Shown: one piece after another, positions 62,662-64,000 of the stretch
Position numbering within the stretch: position 1 is the stretch's first letter
How the letters are laid out: each line of letters starts with the position of its first letter
From: Prescottella defluvii
Lineage (GTDB): Bacteria > Actinomycetota > Actinomycetes > Mycobacteriales > Mycobacteriaceae
Direction of reading: 5' to 3'
Length of the DNA stretch: 64,000 nucleotides
NCBI RefSeq assembly: GCF_000738775.1
Contig: NZ_JPOC01000026.1
Span: 1-64,000 of the forward strand
Program-made: the position numbers and the translations under genes
The notes under the pieces: generated by a model
The model's input: the letters and a program-made list of their open reading frames with translations, nothing else
Database searches by the model: none
Told to the model about the DNA's origin: nothing

Positions 62662-64000
62662 TCACACAGGCAGCAATCCGGCGACCACGGCGGCCAGTTG
62701 CTGTGCGGATCGGCACTCGTGCATGTCGATCACCTCGTTGTAGACCAGCGCCGCCGAGTCCCCGGTACCCCACTGACCACGTGGTTCCGGGTTGAGCCAG
62801 TGCGCGTGCTTGGCCACCGACACCAGGTGCTCGAGCGCGGGCAGACCGGCCGGCCGATAGTTGTTACGCCCGTCACCGAGGACCAGCAGCGAACTGCGAC
62901 TGGTGATGGTGTGCGCGTACCGCTCCGCGAACACCCCGAGCGCGTGGCCGTAGTCGGAGTGGCCGTCGTACGTGATCAGGTCGGCCTCGCGGACCATCCG
63001 CGACATCGCGACGCCCAGGTCGGAGCCCGCGTCGAAGAACCGGGTGACCTCGTCGGTGGTGTCGATGAACGCGAAGATGCGCACCCGCGAGAACTGCTCG
63101 CGCAGCGCATGGACCAGGAGCAGGGTGAAGTGCGAGAACCCGGCCACCGAACCCGAGACGTCACACAGCAGCACCAGTTCGGGCCGGGCCGGGCGCGGCT
63201 TGCGCTGCACCAGGTCGATCGGGACACCGCCCGTCGACATCGACTTGCGCAGCGTGCGGCGCAGGTCGATCGCACCTGCCCGGGCTCGACTGCGACGCAC
63301 CGCCAGGCGGCTCGCCAGCAGCCGCGCCAGCGGCGTGACGCTGCGCCGCAGCGCCGTCAGTTCCGAGTCCGACGCGCGCAGGAAGTCGACCTCCTCGGCG
63401 AGCTTGGGCACGCCGTAGTTCGCGACCCGTTCCTTGCCGATGTGTTCCGCGGACCGTCGGCGGGTCTCCGCCTCGACCATCTTCCGGAAGTCGGTGATCC
63501 GCTGCACCGCGGCGCGCTTGGCGACCTCCGACGCGTAGTCCCCGCCGGGGCGTTCGCCGTCCTGCTGATTGCCGAGCAGCCCGGAGAGGATCTTCTCGAT
63601 CAGCCTGTCGGGGGCGACGTTGCGTAGCGCCTGGTACGCCGAGAACGAGGGACCGTTGGACCATTCGTACCGGCCGAGTTCATCGACCATCTGCGCGACC
63701 AGCACCTCGAGTTGCGCGAGCGCCTCCGGAGAGTCGTCGGAGAGGAGGTCGGCGAGCAGTTCCCGCAGTGCATCGAGGTCGATCTCGCCGTCCGGCGACC
63801 GCGGCAGCGACCGGTCCTGGTCACTGTCGTCGCGCCGGCCGACGCCGACCGGGAACCACAGGTCGAACAGCGCGTCGAAGGTCGCGCGGTGCGTGGGGCG
63901 ACGCAGCAGCGAGCAGGCGAGCCCCTCGCGCAGCGCTTCCCGGTCGAGCAGGTCGAGGACCGCCATCACCCGGCCGGCGTCGACGGTCTCGGACGGGCCG
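62662..64000 (-). CDS. VWA (CoxE-type) domain protein, 5' end cut by window edge
   Basis: The frame stays open to the right edge, and translation upstream of the first in-window ATG (63969) gives GPSETVDAGRV. That is the typical N-terminal block of CoxE/VWA proteins, so the true start lies beyond 64000. At least 445 aa are visible. The VWA domain near the C-terminus has the MIDAS motif LLCDVSGSVAGFS and a later SSLLVLGDGRNNY. Such proteins often pair with MoxR AAA ATPases in metal-enzyme maturation; the partner would be outside the window. It is probably the counterpart of Rv2425c. Confidence 0.88.
   Translation of the reverse strand, partial: GPSETVDAGRVMAVLDLLDREALREGLACSLLRRPTHRATFDALFDLWFPVGVGRRDDSDQDRSLPRSPDGEIDLDALRELLADLLSDDSPEALAQLEVLVAQMVDELGRYEWSNGPSFSAYQALRNVAPDRLIEKILSGLLGNQQDGERPGGDYASEVAKRAAVQRITDFRKMVEAETRRRSAEHIGKERVANYGVPKLAEEVDFLRASDSELTALRRSVTPLARLLASRLAVRRSRARAGAIDLRRTLRKSMSTGGVPIDLVQRKPRPARPELVLLCDVSGSVAGFSHFTLLLVHALREQFSRVRIFAFIDTTDEVTRFFDAGSDLGVAMSRMVREADLITYDGHSDYGHALGVFAERYAHTITSRSSLLVLGDGRNNYRPAGLPALEHLVSVAKHAHWLNPEPRGQWGTGDSAALVYNEVIDMHECRSAQQLAAVVAGLLPV

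Overview
The window is GC-rich, densely packed actinobacterial chromosome, most likely Rhodococcus or a close relative in the Nocardiaceae. The evidence is the GC-rich codon use, the mycolic-acid-type carboxyltransferase AccD6 at the left edge, Z-prenyl diphosphate synthase, GpgP/OctT of methylglucose polysaccharide synthesis, and a gene order that from about 6.2 kb onward follows Mycobacterium tuberculosis Rv2342 to Rv2425c with local insertions and losses. No IS element, prophage, CRISPR array or rRNA operon is visible.

Layout. 0-6 kb: accD6, a DUF3145 gene, a serine hydrolase whose start region holds a 44-bp perfect palindrome, an NDMA-dependent alcohol dehydrogenase with a KstR-like site upstream, a CAU-anticodon tRNA, a DnaQ-like exonuclease and tRNA-Asn. 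6-15 kb: dnaG, dgt, a YdcF-like membrane protein, a TPM-domain protein, glyS, and the metal-sensor pair smtB-zur. 15-31 kb: an uppS-recO cluster, an amidase, phoH-ybeY-cnnM-era, a TetR/MFS efflux pair with two palindromic operators, hrcA-dnaJ2-rsmE-hydrolase, and hemW.

30.8-36.6 kb is the assimilatory sulfate-reduction operon: a leaderless Cys-rich leader peptide, then sir-cysH-cysD-cysN and a sirohydrochlorin chelatase gene, mostly joined by ATGA overlaps. 36.6-40.5 kb holds diaminopimelate dehydrogenase, a pentapeptide-repeat protein, a flavin reductase behind a MerR/SoxR-type promoter, and a secreted serine hydrolase. 40.6-46.3 kb is the sulfate importer (subI-cysT-cysW-cysA), followed by a second near-identical subI gene. 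Each subI is preceded by its own 29-codon leaderless leader ORF and a hairpin. This is the most interesting part of the window: all three sulfur loci appear to carry upstream peptides suited to cysteine-dependent attenuation.

46.3-64 kb: a GH15 trehalase/glucoamylase-type enzyme, a VOC protein, nitronate monooxygenase, lepA, a secreted SGNH hydrolase, an orphan PemK/MazF-like protein, an aquaporin, rpsT, holA-comEC-comEA, degV, octT-gpgP-rsfS-nadD, and a VWA/CoxE-type protein cut by the right edge.

Functionally, the sulfate importer, ATP sulfurylase (CysDN), 4Fe-4S APS reductase (CysH), sulfite reductase and the sirohydrochlorin chelatase form one complete route from external sulfate to sulfide. 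No APS kinase is fused to CysN, which fits direct APS reduction. Database, expression and structure claims were not tested here; they rest on reading motifs and on remembered family members.
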